64,000 nt of DNA. Origin: Pedobacter zeaxanthinifaciens (GTDB lineage: Bacteria; Bacteroidota; Bacteroidia; Sphingobacteriales; Sphingobacteriaceae). Location: NCBI RefSeq assembly GCF_003313335.1, contig NZ_QMHP01000001.1, positions 434,001 through 498,000 on the forward strand. Reading direction: 5' to 3'. Numbering within the stretch: position 1 is the first letter of the stretch; the number at the start of each line of letters is the position of its first letter. The position numbers and the translations under genes are program-made. The notes beneath the pieces were generated by a model, which saw only the letters and a program-made list of their open reading frames with translations, did no database searches and had not been told where the DNA came from. Of this stretch, positions 63,188 to 64,000 are shown one piece after another.

Positions 63188-64000
63188 CTAAATTGCCCTC
63201 AACCGCTCTTCTTCCAAATCAATTTGGTACAACTGCTGCCTAATGATTTCTTCATTAATTTTTGGGTCGTTATTTAACGCTACCAAATAGTTACGCTGAC
63301 TTTCCAACATCTCCAAGAATATAAGCTTAGTTTTATCGTTCATCCAACTATCATCTTGAATTTTAGATCGTTCCTCCCATTGATGAATAAATTTCTCCAT
63401 TACCTCCTGCCCTTTCCACTCTGTTTCATACCTGCTGTTCAAAAATTCGTAGACATGTTGTTTCAAGCCTCTTTTCATTGCTTTTCTTGCTTCTTCTTCC
63501 TCTGCTTCGTTAAAAATACCTTCAAACAAGCGACTTCTTCTTATAAAATATGGTAAAGTAAGGCCTTGCAATAATAAGGTAAGTAGTATCGCTACAAACG
63601 TGATGAATAAAATCAAATCTCTTTGAGGGAACATCGCTCCATTCAGTTTCACAGGAATTGCAAGTGCAGCAGCTAAGGATACAACACCCCTCATGCCTGT
63701 CCATCCTAACAATGCCGGCATCAAATAGCGTCTTCTTTTATTGTTAATGTGTGGCACTGATTTACGCCTAAACAACATCGTTGCAAATAATGCGGCATAA
63801 CTACTAATCATTCTGGTAATGATCAGTACCGTAGTAACCAACACACCGTAACCAATTGCTTCATCAAGAGGAATGCCTGATGATTTTATACCTGCTACAA
63901 TTTCAGGTAATTCCAATCCGATGATCAAAAAAACCACACCATTTAAAATAAAAACGAAACTTTCCCAAACACTATACGCCTTAATACGACCTGAACTCGA
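63188..64000 (-). CDS. CPA1 family Na+/H+ antiporter, C-terminal part
   Basis: The frame is open to the right window edge (271 codons), so the 5' part is missing; an internal GTG at 63937 is not the start. The visible part has CPA1 antiporter features: AYSVWESFVFILNGVVFLII, GWTGMRGVVSLAAALAIPV and FVAILLTLLLQGLTLP. A charged cytoplasmic tail of about 100 residues follows, with EEEEARKAMKRG and IDLEEERLRAI. It exchanges cytosolic Na+ (or K+) for H+ across the inner membrane. It is convergent with the OsmC gene. Confidence 0.9.
   Translation of the reverse strand, partial: SSSGRIKAYSVWESFVFILNGVVFLIIGLELPEIVAGIKSSGIPLDEAIGYGVLVTTVLIITRMISSYAALFATMLFRRKSVPHINNKRRRYLMPALLGWTGMRGVVSLAAALAIPVKLNGAMFPQRDLILFITFVAILLTLLLQGLTLPYFIRRSRLFEGIFNEAEEEEARKAMKRGLKQHVYEFLNSRYETEWKGQEVMEKFIHQWEERSKIQDDSWMNDKTKLIFLEMLESQRNYLVALNNDPKINEEIIRQQLYQIDLEEERLRAI

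Overview
The window is AT-rich bacterial DNA from a member of the Bacteroidota, most likely Sphingobacteriaceae and Pedobacter-like (inference). The evidence is a SusC/SusD pair, futalosine-pathway menaquinone genes (mqnA, mqnE), a CzcCBA metal exporter, many lipoproteins, few Shine-Dalgarno sequences, and repeated Bacteroidota-type promoters (TTTG about 19 bases upstream of TAnnTTTG). No rRNA, tRNA, CRISPR array, insertion sequence or prophage was seen. Both window edges cut genes: a DEDD exonuclease at the left and a CPA1 Na+/H+ antiporter at the right.

Layout. 0.4-4.3 kb: two overlapping DUF3857/transglutaminase-like secreted proteins, the first lacking the catalytic residues. 4.4-9.3 kb (minus): three secreted thioredoxin-fold proteins, an NlpC/P60 lipoprotein and mutS. 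9.5-12.5 kb: a stand-alone receiver protein, then mqnA, a histidine phosphatase and mqnE. 12.7-14.7 kb: a thioesterase and a MATE exporter preceded by a promoter, an 11-codon leader ORF containing Arg-Ile-Arg, and hairpins. 14.7-15.2 kb: four copies of a palindromic repeat. 15.2-18.4 kb (minus): thrS-infC-rpmI-rplT. 18.7-22.5 kb (minus): a cobalamin-riboswitch-led locus with a BtuB-like receptor, a DUF6580 membrane protein and a BtuF-like binding protein. 22.7-25.0 kb: a serine hydrolase and a luciferase-like oxidoreductase between oppositely oriented TTCATTGG-type repeats.

25.3-35.2 kb: an OmpR-type regulator, a large lipoprotein, a sensor kinase, a CzcC/B/A tripartite exporter and a small Cys-rich secreted protein, together a likely metal-response module. 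35.5-37.9 kb: pdxJ, an EamA transporter and a lipoprotein. 37.9-42.7 kb: gcvP between two arrays of REP-like elements in opposite orientation. 42.7-46.2 kb (minus): a NamZ-type muramidase, an M23 peptidase and a lipid kinase, consistent with envelope maintenance. 46.3-51.5 kb: surE, an SDR oxidoreductase, pyrG with a 5' UTR hairpin, and yidC. 51.8-57.4 kb: an S9 peptidase, an M14 carboxypeptidase and a SpmA-SpmB fusion. 57.5-62.2 kb (minus): an isolated SusD/SusC pair. 62.3-64 kb: a PaaI thioesterase, an OsmC protein and the antiporter.

Most of the window is ordinary chromosomal housekeeping. The strongest candidate for something undescribed is the MATE leader-peptide/attenuator arrangement at 13.10-13.27 kb. 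Next come a set of promoters whose -7 boxes lie 4-7 bases from the start codon, predicting leaderless mRNAs, and the mosaic hairpin repeats.
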